DNA of 64,000 bases from Phaeoceros laevis (GCA_049999765.1 JBNGIQ010009407.1:1-64000); one strand, 5' to 3'. Numbered from the stretch's first letter, positions 21,331 through 32,843 are shown. Numbers and translations are program-made. Notes: generated from the letters alone by a model not told the origin.

Positions 21331-22490
21331 TACATGGGCACTTTCCCAGGAGGAGATTTTTCTAGGAATGTGAGGACATCGTCTCTACAAGCTTCACTGC
21401 AACATCAGTGTCAGCAGCATCAGCGCTTTGCGTGGATCTCAATGGACTTCCAGCTGCAAGCACACAAATCACCGGGAGCCTCCTTACAAGGTTATGTAGC
21501 TGTCATTCTTCTTTAGCAAACAAAGAATCTTCTGAGCAAAGGTAGACTTGTGACGGCCAAGATTTATGTGTATAGCTAACTGGGCCTCAGTGAGTTGTGA
21601 AAGCCTGTCGGAATTGTACTTCGGTGTCAACACTCCGTTACCCATTTTTGCGAGTAGGTTGTTCAAATGGATACTGTTTTCAGATGGGACTACCGTAGCT
21701 ACTGGTAGCAATGACGTCCAGTTTCACGTTTCTTCATGTTGACGCGTTCAGGATCTTTGGCTAAAGTTGCATAGATACCTGTGGTGTGGAGGGCTTGATG
21801 CTCACAATGTCACCTGCGAACTTCGTAGGATCGTCTCGGTTCTGTGTAATTTGTTTTGAACTGTCGCTAGTTCTGCGTAAGCTTATAATGTAAATGAAAA
21901 GCTTACTCAGTGCTCCACCTGTACTAGGCGCTGTTAGCCGGTAAATTCGTGTTTTGCAAGATGATACCATGATTAGCTGCCAGCAGGCNNNNNNNNNNTG
22001 TTTTGCAAGATGATACCATGATTAGCTGCCAGCAGGCCCAGCGCTCTGTTGTAACAAATCTTCGACAACCCATTGCGGACAGGCCATCCCTCAGGATGCC
22101 TCGTTCAGACCAATTTTGAATGAACTTAGAGGTTTTGACTCGTTTTGAGCAGGAAGCTATATGTTCCAGCAACGGGGACTCCAGGTTCGACTTCCTGCTG
22201 ACTTTGTATTCCCAAACTTCAGGCAGCAAAACCTGTTCGTGCCCTTCTCTTGGGAGTCAAGGTTAACTTCGGGATGACATTAATTATACATCCACTAGCT
22301 TCAACCTTTGGACGCATTAATAAGCACGTAATACAGTTTCTTCTTCTCTTCATCTTCTACAAGCATTTTAATTTCCTCTATACATTTTACTTTGACGGTC
22401 ATGTAAGAGTCTAAAGGACCAGGGATAGGTCCCACTGTTTCTCAAACGTTTCCCTGGGCCCGGCCAATAGTTCGCATCCTTTGTGCAACA
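21331..22490. repeat. 1.2 kb dispersed repeat, copy 2
   Basis: Same-orientation partner of 16884-18134, beginning 123 bases after the GT47 stop codon. It carries only one unit of the 21 bp minisatellite and includes a 10 N gap with duplicated flanks. The two copies bracket the GT47 gene. Confidence 0.85.
21989..21998. other. 10 N gap with duplicated flanks
   Basis: The ~39 bases before the gap (TGTTTTGCAAGATGATACCA onward to CAGCAGGC) are repeated exactly after it. This looks like two contig ends that overlap but were not merged, so the duplication is probably an assembly artefact. Confidence 0.85.
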
Positions 22491-22679
22491 GTTACAAGGT
22501 GGCTTCGACAAGTCTAAATATCGCTCAATCCTCTCCCCAATCCTTTCACTCCGGGTCCGACTTGCTGGAACCCTGTGACTCGTGTCTCCAAGGTCAATGG
22601 CATGTGAACATTCGTGTGGAAAATGTGGCGACTCTTGCAGACCCAAAGTCGAGGTCATCAGAGTGCCAGCCAGCGCCAG

Positions 22680-23013
22680 GCAGCCAGCTGCTAGACGTCA
22701 TAGAGGAAAGGGTAAGTGGCCACAACAAGCTTTGAGGAACTTCATCTCCAATCTGGGATTTAGGGTTTTTCAAGGGCTCACCTTGGTTGCTCGTTGCGCA
22801 GAGCATGGAGGATTCATTTTGTCTTGGCCATGGATAAACTCTTTTGTGCTCTGGATTGTGCAGTGAAATCGTTCCCCAAGGACGATGTTAAGAAGCAGCC
22901 GCACTTGACGGCCTTCCTCGGGTACAAGGCTGGCATGACCCACATTGTCAGGAAGGTGGAGGAGCCTGGATCCAGTACGTTTTGATTTCGGTTTTCTAAC
23001 CCTGAAGTTCGTG
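22680..23013 (+). pseudogene. Truncated duplicate of RPL3 (exon 1 end to intron 2)
   Basis: This segment closely matches 27226-27544 of the intact RPL3 gene. It covers the last codons of exon 1 (CTAGACGTCATAGAGGAAAG), intron 1, all of exon 2 ([20 protein letters not shown]) and the start of intron 2, then diverges after CCCTGAAGTTCGT. The retained intron shows DNA-level duplication rather than retroposition. Without the start and the later exons it cannot make L3. Confidence 0.88.
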
Positions 23014-23810
23014 TATAAAAGCACAGGTATTTCCATTGTCCGAACAGACTTGAGCAGACGACCCCGACGACAGCAGTGCAGGCTTGCAGCGCTAGCGAGC
23101 GAGCTCCGGATCGCGACCCATCGCCATCGGTCATGACTCATGACGCTCGTAGCTGGACTGTTCAAATCAATGCTAGGGCAGGATTTCGAATCCTTCAGTA
23201 GAAGCGTAGCTAATCCGATCGCAAACAAGGTAGCCCGCGGGGGGTACTGAGCAGGTCACAGCCAGGGAAGTGGAATCGGGGCTCGGACCTCGGCGTACAT
23301 GTCAGGCACTCGAAATTAATCTACATAAAATTGCAATGCGCTGGAGATTTCTAAATTCTAATGCGGAGAATATAAATTTTGCAAGCTTCCAAATCACAAG
23401 GAGTGGGCGACACTAGTACTCTTAGCTACTCTTCTATAGATTTGGAGTTTTAAGTTTCTGGCACTTCCTACTAGTTTCCACGACACAAGGTCTACCAAGT
23501 TTCAGATATCATAACTACTTGGTCAAAAAACTCTTCGAACATTTAGCACCTTGATTGCTTTTTATGTATGACTACAAAGTTCACAAACCAGTGATTTTGC
23601 ATTGCAAGGCCTCCCAATTTTTCCATTCGAAAATTATTAACATATGCTAGGAAATTGAGCAACTTTTCCTGGCTTACTAAAAAACAGCAACTCTTGAGAC
23701 ATCATGTTGGGCTCTAGTTTATCCCATTTTTTATGTTCTTCTAAGTGGTGGTTTGCTTGAGCGAATATTAAACAGAGCACGAAAATCTCCTTCACTAAGC
23801 CTATTTTGCC
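23014..23810. other. AT-rich spacer, no gene seen
   Basis: After the RPL3 fragment the DNA becomes AT-rich, with no open frame of interest and no motif recognised. It may share the origin of the SNF2 pseudogene that follows. Confidence 0.45.
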
Positions 23811-25131
23811 CTATGTTGTCATTGACAAGTTTTCCCTCTCCCAACATACTAGTTGTACGATCTCCGGCTTCTTCTCTTGAATTCCAAGCACCTTTTCCTC
23901 CACAAAATCGTTCATGTAAAACCTCGTTATAGTCACGGGGCGAATTTGCCCAATGTGGTGCGCGTGGTATATGGCATGTTCTTCAATAATTGGATTCCAC
24001 CATACATCCAACATATAACTTGTGACGCTGCCACCATGTTCTACCCAAGGCCGGCTGCCTTAAGGGACATTAAAATGATGTGTACCGATGGGTTGGGTGG
24101 CATGAAGTAGGTGCCAAGCTAGTGCCAATGTCATGGAAGACATCACATAGTTGTTGAGATAGTTGTTGAGTGACGTTCTTTTTTGTGTTTTTTTGGGAGT
24201 CGATATCCTTCCACTTTGTGACCAAGGTGATGTGCTTGCATGCTGGCCACATACATAAGAAGTAGACCATAAATATGAGAAAGTTACTCATCACATTCTT
24301 ACTGGACTTCACAAATTTTTCCACCTCAGATTCTATTTGAACTTTCAACTCCTCATACAAATCTGCTTCTTCAATGGTGAATTGAACTTCTTCAATTTCA
24401 CGATTCAAGGAGGCAAGTTCAAGATAGGTTGACCACTAGTCATTGTTGATTTCAAGCGTCGTAGGAAGATGTCCTTGAAAATATTTTGGACCAACTTGTA
24501 AGCCTCTACTTTGTGTCTTTGGATGTATGCTAGATAGAATCCGTCTACCTTATGTTGTGAGGTCTCATCCACAAACCTTTTAATTGAATTATGAAACTCT
24601 GCATAAGTTTCATGGGAGTTGTATTGTAAGAACCATAAATAGCTGTATAAATCTCCTAGCCTGTTTTGTAAGGGATTGCAGCCAAGCACCATCTTCGCTT
24701 AGTATCCAATCCCCATATGGCACGAGCTGTGACTGTTGTTGCAGTTCTCATGCATTGTGCCTCATCCAAAATTATGCAAAACCATTTGATCTTTGATAAC
24801 GGACCAGATGACTTTCTGTTGTCTTTCGAGACATTTTTTTCTACTCTCTTTCGCGCTTGATTATTTTTCCAGTCGAGATCTAGAAAGTTGCCCTTCGAAC
24901 CCTAAACCATCTTCCTTCCACGATTTTGGTGTAGGATTCTCTAATGCCACAATCGCGTAACGAAGTAAGAACTACATCATATGCACCAAGGTTTTTTGCA
25001 TGCTTTTTCCTGTTAGGACCATGGTAGATCACTTTCAATTCTGCAGCCCATTGCCGCAAAATACTAGTGGGACAAACCACTGAAGTAAGCTTGCATGAAA
25101 GCTTCTTCCAGACATGTGCATGATGCTGCAT
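23811..25131 (-). pseudogene. SNF2-family helicase pseudogene (RAD5/RAD16-like)
   Basis: Reading on the minus strand from 25131, blocks of an SNF2 ATPase occur in the right order. These are VVCPTSILRQWAAELK and YDVVLTSLRD (motifs Ia/Ib region, 25080-24900), NPLQNRLGDLYSYLWFL and DIFLRRLKSTM (motif III and beyond, 24690-24410), EEVQFTIEEADLYEEL (24400-24340) and WWNPIIEEHAIYHAHHIGQI (motifs V-VI, ~24000-23930). Motif VI has lost the arginine of HRIGQ and the GTP before IQN is altered. Motifs I and II are missing and frames are interrupted. The DNA is much richer in A and T than the neighbours, in line with long decay or methylation-driven C-to-T change. Confidence 0.82.
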
Positions 25132-25542
25132 TTTTCACCACTGTCGGACCCTGGTGACGATTGAACAGCCGGCGAGCATTCGTGATGACTGAAATTCTGA
25201 ATGGAAAAGCTTGGGGATTTTGCTTTACTGAAAGCGCACCGGGAGACCGTGTCCAAAATCACCTGCCTGACCATAAGAAATCCCAGCCCGGGAACCGATC
25301 AACCGATCATTGTAAAAGCTAAAAAAACATTCGCTCCCTCTGTTTCAAGGTAACCTCCACGATGGCGCGCACAGGTGTGACCTCTAAACCGTAATGAACT
25401 TATGATACATTCCCTATGATGTCGATCGTTCAATTGTACAGTTGCCCCGCCCCAAGCTCAATAAATTAACTCACCCCAGCAGACTGCTCCCCTGAACAAG
25501 ATTTCTACAAGAGCAACGGCTTCCGATTCTAAAGGTCAAAAG

Positions 25543-26864
25543 TTAAACGTGCTTCCTCATAAACTTCTCAATTTCCTCCGTGTTGCCAGTCAGCGCTGAG
25601 GCTTCTGCTATTGTGACCTTATTGTCTTTTAAATCCGTGAACTTGAATGGTGTGCCTTCGACACCAAGATAGACATCACTGGTGATATCAGCATCTGATC
25701 CACCCCGCCTCGACTTCCGCAACTTGTCTCTGCACAACGAGACAATGGCACTTGGATTTACATCACACCACTCTGGGTTGCCACAAACGAGCCACTAAGT
25801 GAACGAATTTTACATGGACTTACATTTCTTTCTCAAGCTGCTTCCTGATAAACTCAGTGGAGTGGGCGGTTGTTTTGTCCACCTTATTGCAGACTAGTAG
25901 TACAGGAGTTTTCTTTTTCACAATGAGCCCCCTCGTCAGGACGTCGTACAAGTACCTGAAAAAACACTGGGTAAGAAAGGAGACTTCGTAACAGCCAGAG
26001 AACCTGCGAGAACTTCTCCAAGGCTAGAGCCATACTCTGATGTTGCTCCCAAGGACGGGATAAAGTCCACAGCATCCACAAGAAAAACAATGGCCTGTGC
26101 TCTAGGAAGATACTCATCCAGCTTCCCCCTCAACCTTGGATCACCAGGTAGATCCACAACATGCACTAACTTCGGTTTGGTATTCTGCATGTTGTAAAGC
26201 TAGGAATTCAGAGAGGTTCTTCCAAGCCACCCGAAGAAACAGGTCAACGGAACAACGCCTTCCATACCTTGGATGATTCTGAGTGCAGAGTAACTTGCCC
26301 TTCATTGGGCTCCATGGACGTCACACTTCCTTGGTGTGTTGTCCCATCACGCAACTGTCTTTGAGAAAAAGGCTTCTTCAGAACAACTCTAAACTTGACC
26401 TAGCATTACGGTGACTTACTGCGAAAAACTCCTTCGTATTGTTTAGTCTAACCACGTCACTTACCACCACTCTAAGCTACAAATCAACGATCCTCACCTG
26501 ATAAAATAGCGCAGTCTTGCCGGCACCACTCATGCCAACCAGAAGAACTGTGTCACTCCTCTTCCGCTTGGACGCAGCTCGGATGACTGAAATTCAAAGA
26601 TCTTTCATGCATGAGAGAGGTGAACCCGCTCCAGCTACAAGAGATCTCGTCAATACTGAGTCAGGTTCGCGAAAACAAACCTAAGAACACCAGGGCCACA
26701 GTGACGATCAAAGCGGCCACACTCGCGACCAGTGCCACATTCCGCTGCTCCTCCAGGAAGCCGTGCAGTCCCTTCAAAAAGACCGGGCCTTGGATTTGCG
26801 TTGAAAGCAAGGCCTGATCGAGCGGAAGTGCTCCCCCCTCCTCGTCTGCGTGCACGTCCTCCAT
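25543..26864 (-). CDS. Signal recognition particle receptor beta subunit
   Basis: Six exons join in phase: 26864-26681, 26586-26498, 26354-26268, 26184-26036, 25955-25824, 25729-25543 (275 residues, normal for the family). An N-terminal TM segment (VALVASVAALIVTVALVFL) anchors it in the ER membrane. The GTPase domain has G1 GMSGAGKT, the conserved GTTHQGSVTSMEPNEG, G3 VVDLPGDPRLR, G4 CNKVDK and G5-like EASALTG. It anchors SRP receptor alpha and helps hand ribosome-nascent chains to the translocon. The FIRKQLEKEIDKLRKSR stretch across the last intron is typical of plant orthologues. All GTP-binding motifs are present. Confidence 0.93.
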
Positions 26865-27159
26865 TTCTGAAAGAGGACCAAGGGACTCAGTGTCTCAAAA
26901 GAGGCGGGCTCCTCTTGCCTCCGGTAACGCCGGGAATTCGCTAACCTTAGAGAAGGGAGAACGCGATTTCTAATTCATGTCCGGAAAGTGGGAGACTAGC
27001 CGGGCCGGGCCAGTCCATGCGTTTGACTCCATTAACCAACCGGGATGTTCTTTGTACCCCTAAGACCGAAACCCCAAACCCTAGAGTACAAGTACTCGGT
27101 TCCGCCACTATTGTCTTCCTTTCGCTGCTTCTCAGCTGGGGGTCCGTCTTGCGGCAGCC

Positions 27160-28713
27160 ATGAGCCACCGAAAGTTCGAGCATCCCCGGCATGGGTCGCT
27201 CGGGTTTCTGCCTCGCAAGCGTGCTAGGCGTCATCGAGGAAAGGGTAAGTGGCCACGACAAGCTTTGAGGAACTTCATTTCCAATCAGGGGTTTAGGGTT
27301 TTTCAAGGGATCACCTTGGTTGCTCGTTGCGCAGAGCATGGAGGATTCATTCTGTCTGGGCCATGGATTAACTCTTTTGTGCTCTGGATTGTGCAGTGAA
27401 ATCGTTCCCCAAGGACGATGTTAAGAAGCAGCCGCACTTGACGGCCTTCCTCGGGTACAAGGCTGGCATGACCCACATTGTCAGGAAGGTGGAGGAGCCT
27501 GGATCCAGTACGTTTTGATTTCGGTTTTCTAACCCTGAAGTTCGTCTGATGAGTTCTGCGTTGTCATTCATGTTGTGCAAGTGATCGGAGGGAGTGTGTT
27601 GACGCGTTTGTTTTTGGAACAGAGCTTCACAAGAAGGAGACTTGCGAGGCTGTGACCATCATCGAAACACCGCCGATGATCATTGTCGGACTGGTCGGAT
27701 ACGTAAAGACCCCTCGTGGTCTGCGTTCGTTGAACGCAGTCTGGGCCCAGCACATCAGCGACGAGGTGAAGAGGCGGTTCTACAAGAACTGGAACAAGTC
27801 AAAGAAGAAAGCCTTCACAAAGTACGCCAAGAAGTTCGAGTCCGATGATGGGAAGAAGAGTGTCGAGGCGGAGTTGGAGAAGATGAAGAAATACTCGAGT
27901 GTCATCCGTGTTCTCGCCCATACCCAGGTGTGCGTTAGAGATGGTGTGGTGTTTATTCTCGTGGATTTGGATTTGGTGCTTCCGCATAACTGAGTCCATG
28001 AACTGGAGCTAAGAAAACGCTGACCTGCTTGATTCCAGGTCCGCAAGCTTCATGGTGTCAAGCAGAAGAAGGCTCATCTCATGGAGATTCAGGTGAACGG
28101 TGGCACCGTCGCCGAGAAGGTTGATTTCGGCTACAAGTTCTTTGAGAAGAGCGTCCCCGTGGATAGTGTGTTCCGCAAGGATGAGATGATCGATATCATC
28201 GGAGTGACTAGGGGTCACGGATACGAAGGAGTTGTGACCAGGTGGGGTGTGACCAGGCTGCCCAGGAAGACCCACAGGGGTCTCCGCAAGGTGGCTTGTA
28301 TTGGAGCATGGCATCCTGCTCGGGTGTCCTTCACTGTAGCCAGGGCTGGACAGAACGGGTACCACCACAGGACAGAAATGAACAAGAAGGTGTACAAGAT
28401 TGGGAAGGCTGGGGAGGAGTCTCACCAGGCCAGCACCGAGTTCGACCGCACGGAGAAGGACATTACTCCCATGGGTGGATTTGCTCACTATGGTATCGTC
28501 AAGGACGACTATCTCATGATCAAGGGAGGTGTTGTGGGCCCCAAGAAGCGTGTCATCACTTTGCGTCAGTCCCTCTGGGCACAGACATCTCGTAGTGCAG
28601 TGGAAGAAATCAAGCTCAAGTTCATCGACACGTCCTCCAAGTTTGGACATGGTCGCTTCCAGACCACCGCAGAGAAGGCTAAGGCTTATGGCAGGGTGAA
28701 GGCATCGGCTTAG
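27160..28713 (+). CDS. RPL3: 60S ribosomal protein L3 (uL3)
   Basis: Exons 27160-27244, 27397-27507, 27623-27927 and 28039-28713 join in phase to 391 residues, the usual length for eukaryotic uL3. It starts [20 protein letters not shown] and contains [39 protein letters not shown]-like [35 protein letters not shown] and NKKVYKIGK, all L3 hallmarks including the basic loop near the peptidyl-transferase centre. It is a core cytosolic large-subunit protein. Intron 1 and exon 2 have a duplicate at 22680-23013. Confidence 0.97.
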
Positions 28714-29300
28714 GTTGCTGGAGAGCGTTCTCTGATTTTTGAATGAGCCCCCAGTCAAATGGGTATTTATCCATATTTGGTAATCGTGTTGTCCGAAACA
28801 CCGAGGTGTCCGCTTATGACTATGTGAAAAGTTGTTTGTCGTCGAAGGTTCTTTCCTTCAGTTCGTTCAATGTTTGCAATCCCTTTCGTGACAAATCGTG
28901 CTGAGACCTGAAACAAGAATGCACTCTGTATAGTATATACTGCTCCATAGGGAAATCCCCTGCCCTTCAATTGACTCGTCTCTTCAGAGACACTCGTACT
29001 AACTCATCATCTGCACGAACTAACTACACTAACAAATACTTGACTAAGCAGTCTCTCTGGAATTCCAGACGCTTGCCCTGTCCGACTTGCTGGTCGACAA
29101 TTATGCAAATGGTCCAGAGGACAGGTTGAAGGCACCTTAGCTGCCATGGGTGAAGCTGAAACAGAACACTTTGCAGTTGGGACGTCTCCAGAGCATGTAG
29201 GGCACCCAGCTGCGGGCCCCCTGGGGCAGTTATTTCATGACTGGTAGCGGGTGCTTGTCGCAAGGTGTGGTGCAAGTTGGAAGGAATAGCACAATGAAGA

Positions 29301-32039
29301 ATGAAGATAGTTGGCGAGTTGGTTCTTTGGAGGTTGACGCAATGCAAGCGCAGTTGCTGCAGGTGTTTGGAGAAATGGCGCATGGATTATTTGTTGTTGC
29401 GGGGTGCAAGAGAGCAACGCAGAACTTCGACGACCGCCGTAGAGTCGAGTTCACGTCTGGGGCTGCGGAAGAAGCTCGTGGTTGACCCTGCGGCCGTGCT
29501 GGATGCGAAATTTGATAACATAACTTTCAAGTTTGGGGAACCCAAGCCTGGGACGACGGGAGAGGAATTGTTGCTGCCTGCTTGGGCGGAGGGGAGGAGT
29601 GTTGGTGGATGGGAAGTTGAAACTCGGAAGAAACTGTACAAGGAGGGAGACCTCTCTGAGGTTGTGGAAGCTCTGGACCTACTGGTGCAAAGAGGATGTT
29701 ATGTTTCCGACACTCTTTTCTATCGTGTTCTCAAGCGATGCATTGCCGAAAGGAATCTGGTGCTTGGCAGGTCTGTCCACTCTCTTGCGGTGAAGAGTGG
29801 ATACGAGTCAAACACCTTCCTGGCCAACCATTTCATGCGTATGTATGCTTCTCATGGGAAATTGCAGGAAGCATGTCACGTTTTTAACGATGTTACTGCA
29901 CCGGACACCTTCATGTGGTTTTCAATTATATCGGCACATGCTGATCAAGGAGAGACTACCAAAGCAATCAAGCTGTATCAGCAGATGCGGCAGACAACTG
30001 TGAAGCCGAATAGCTATGTAGCTGTGGCAGTGCTTAAGGCCTGTGCAAGTGTACCGGATTTAAGATCCGGCAAGCAGGTCCACGATGATATTTTGGGAAG
30101 TGCGGTTGAGTCCGATATGTTCGTTGGCAGCTCCCTGGTGGATATGTATGCCAAATGTGGGAGTTTGGAGGATGCTCGCGAAGTGTTCGACAGGTTGCCC
30201 AAACGAGATGTGGTGACATGGAATGCTATGATCGCTGGATATGCACAGCAGGGGCTGGGTCAAGAAGCCCTCTCACTGTTTGCAGGTATGGAAGAGCCGA
30301 ATCATCTTACATTCGTGTCCCTTCTCAAAGCATGCGGCAGCATAGGAGCCTTATATCAGGGGAAGAAGCTCCATTCACAGATTCAGCAAAGAGGACATGA
30401 AGCTGATGTTGTTGTCAGTAGCTCTCTAGTAGATATGTATGCAAAGTGTGGCAGCTTAGAGGATGCTCGCAAGGTGTTTGACAAACTGCCAGCAAGAAAC
30501 GTGGTGGTATGGACTGCCATGATCTCAGGATATGCAAACCATGGTTTTGCTCATGAGGCTCTTACACTGTATGCAAAAATGCAACAGGAGGGCATGACGC
30601 TAGCTAATGATGTTACCTTTGCTTGCCTATTAAAGGCATGTGTCGGTATTGCAGATTTGCATCAAGGAAAGCAGCTCCACACACAGATTCGGAAAAGAGG
30701 ACTAGAATCTGATTTGGTTGTTGGTAGCTGCCTTGTGGACATGTATGCTAAATGTGGCAGCTTAGAAGATGCTCAAGGTGTGTTCGACAAACTGCCTGAT
30801 AAAAATGTGGTAGCATGGACTGCTATGATTTCGGGATATGCCCAGCATGGGCGCGGTAGTGAGGCTCTCATGACATATGCGAAAATGCAGCAGGAGGGCT
30901 TGACAGCAGCCAATCACATGACATTTGCTTGCCTCTTAAAAGCCTGTGCCAGCATTGGAGCTGTACAGCAGGGAAAGCAGCTGCATTCACAGATTCTTGA
31001 AAGAGGACTGGAAGCTGATTCGGTAGTTGGCAATAGCCTGGTGGACATGTATGCCAAGTTTGGGAGCGTAGGGGATGCCCGCAAAGTGTTTGACAGTCTG
31101 CCCAAGAAAGATGTGGTGGCTTGGACTGCCATGATCAATGCTTACCGCCAATGTAGTGATGGTCACAAGGCGTTGCAGTGTTTCAAGGAAATGAAGCAGC
31201 ATGGTGTGGAGCCTAATGAGGCCACTTTGGTTTGTCTTCTTGTGGCGTGTAGCCATGACGGCTTGGTAGATGATGGTCAGCACCACTTCAACATGATGGT
31301 CCAAGATTATGGCATCGTGCCAACTATTCAGCACTATGTCTGCATGGTAGACCTCCTTGGGCGGTCAGGCTCTCTAGATGAGGCAGAGATGCTGTTGCTG
31401 AATCTACCCATGAAGACCAATAACGTTGTGGGTTGGATGGCCTTGCTCAACGCCTGCAGAAGCCATGGTGACGTCGAGCGTGGACGGCGATGTTTCAACC
31501 GCCTTACTGCATTGGAACCTCAAAACGCTGCTGCATATGTGCTCTTAGCAGGCATTTATGAAGATGCCGAGAGGTGGAATGAGCGGGATGACATCGAAGG
31601 CTTGAGAAAGGCTGCAGGTGCTTGCAAGAAGCCTGCAAGTGCCTGGATCGAGGTCAAGAACCAAGTTCACGAGTTCGTTGTGGGACAAGAAAGAGCTGAC
31701 ATTTCCTCCAAGTTGAAGAGTGTGAATACACAGGCAAACAAGGAACATGCCCAAGTGCTACTTGAGGAGCCGGTGCTGAAACCAGCAGCAGCAGCAGAAG
31801 CTGGAGTGAGGGAAGATGCCTTGTGTGGACATGCTGAGAAACTAGCCTTGGCCTTTGGTCTCCTAAACACCCCGGATCGCACAACTTTGCTGGTTACCAA
31901 GAACCTTCGGATGTGTAGTGACTGCCACAGTGGCACCAAGATCATGTCAAGAATCGAAAAGAGAGAGATCATTGTGAGAGATGCACATCGTGTCCACTGT
32001 TTTGTGGATGGGTCTTGTTCATGTGGAGATAGGACTTGA
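29301..32039 (+). CDS. PLS-class PPR protein with DYW:KP-like C-terminus
   Basis: An intronless 912-residue ORF holds a tandem array of P, L and S pentatricopeptide repeats (LVDMYAKCGSLEDAREVFD and similar), then E/E+ motifs and a deaminase-like domain. The place of the PG box reads CKKPASAWIEV, the KP form. Zinc and catalytic residues are visible: HAEK in LCGHAEKLALAFGLLNTP, CSDCH, and HCFVDGSCSC. The protein ends GDRT, not DYW. PPR-DYW proteins edit specific sites in plastid or mitochondrial RNA; KP variants are linked to U-to-C editing. Three central ~100-residue blocks (residues ~370-610) are very alike. The N-terminus is Arg/Leu-rich and could target an organelle. Confidence 0.9.
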   Translation: MKIVGELVLWRLTQCKRSCCRCLEKWRMDYLLLRGAREQRRTSTTAVESSSRLGLRKKLVVDPAAVLDAKFDNITFKFGEPKPGTTGEELLLPAWAEGRSVGGWEVETRKKLYKEGDLSEVVEALDLLVQRGCYVSDTLFYRVLKRCIAERNLVLGRSVHSLAVKSGYESNTFLANHFMRMYASHGKLQEACHVFNDVTAPDTFMWFSIISAHADQGETTKAIKLYQQMRQTTVKPNSYVAVAVLKACASVPDLRSGKQVHDDILGSAVESDMFVGSSLVDMYAKCGSLEDAREVFDRLPKRDVVTWNAMIAGYAQQGLGQEALSLFAGMEEPNHLTFVSLLKACGSIGALYQGKKLHSQIQQRGHEADVVVSSSLVDMYAKCGSLEDARKVFDKLPARNVVVWTAMISGYANHGFAHEALTLYAKMQQEGMTLANDVTFACLLKACVGIADLHQGKQLHTQIRKRGLESDLVVGSCLVDMYAKCGSLEDAQGVFDKLPDKNVVAWTAMISGYAQHGRGSEALMTYAKMQQEGLTAANHMTFACLLKACASIGAVQQGKQLHSQILERGLEADSVVGNSLVDMYAKFGSVGDARKVFDSLPKKDVVAWTAMINAYRQCSDGHKALQCFKEMKQHGVEPNEATLVCLLVACSHDGLVDDGQHHFNMMVQDYGIVPTIQHYVCMVDLLGRSGSLDEAEMLLLNLPMKTNNVVGWMALLNACRSHGDVERGRRCFNRLTALEPQNAAAYVLLAGIYEDAERWNERDDIEGLRKAAGACKKPASAWIEVKNQVHEFVVGQERADISSKLKSVNTQANKEHAQVLLEEPVLKPAAAAEAGVREDALCGHAEKLALAFGLLNTPDRTTLLVTKNLRMCSDCHSGTKIMSRIEKREIIVRDAHRVHCFVDGSCSCGDRT

Positions 32040-32843
32040 ACGGCCAAGTTGTAATTTCAGGAGTCAACCTCTCGTTCTGGGCATGTAGAGAGATGATCAG
32101 CGTGTGCTAGGGCACTATATTGTGATCAGTGAAGCCAAGCTCCTCGTATTGCACACAATTCCTTTCCTTCGGCTTCAAGCTGCGAGGTGCTTGATCTTTT
32201 GATGATGGGGGGATGTCAAGGTGAGTTAAGGCAAACACATGTAAATTGCTGCACTTTACAGCTGGATTTCCGTGGTGTGATGAAGCATGGAAGTCACGGG
32301 CACTCGCAATCAGACTGGCTACCACCACCTTTCCTAACTCCCACCTAGGTAGGAAGTGCAAATCAAAGAGTTCTTTGCATTTTATTTTCCATTGACTACA
32401 GTCACTACACACTACATATAAATACAATGATCCAGCTGCTGCACATTGCCTCCCACAATATGCACAGATGTAGGGGAAACTGCGCACATCGTCCACCTGT
32501 TTCTATGCAAAGGCTATGCAAAGGGACGGATGGCAACGCAAGTATAGTGGAACTTTAAGGAAACAACTTGGAAGTATGAATGAATGAATAGTTTTTACGT
32601 GCGAAATAACTGAGGGCATCCTGGATACCTAACTTCAGTGCACCCCTAAAGTAGTGGCCCGGGTAAGAAACGCCCACGTCAGAAAAAAAATTGGACTACG
32701 CCGACAAAAAAATGAAAAATAAGCATTTACCTTCCACAAAATTGAGAAATACGGCAAAATGCCTTTTATTGGAGGGGAAAAAGCCACAGCCTATTTATTT
32801 GAGGAGGAAACGGATTTTAGCCTAGGGATGGCATGTTTGAATC
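32040..32843. other. Spacer between PPR gene and DUF247 fragment
   Basis: No supported gene. A 129-codon minus-strand frame at 32107-32496 contains two CxxC pairs (CAYCGRQC, CSDCSQW) but lacks other support. The rest is AT-richer non-coding sequence. Confidence 0.4.

Noticed and set aside
32107-32496. 129-codon minus-strand ORF with two CxxC pairs
   Set aside because: Looks like a zinc ribbon only at the very start; the rest has no conserved pattern, and no promoter or splice evidence was seen.
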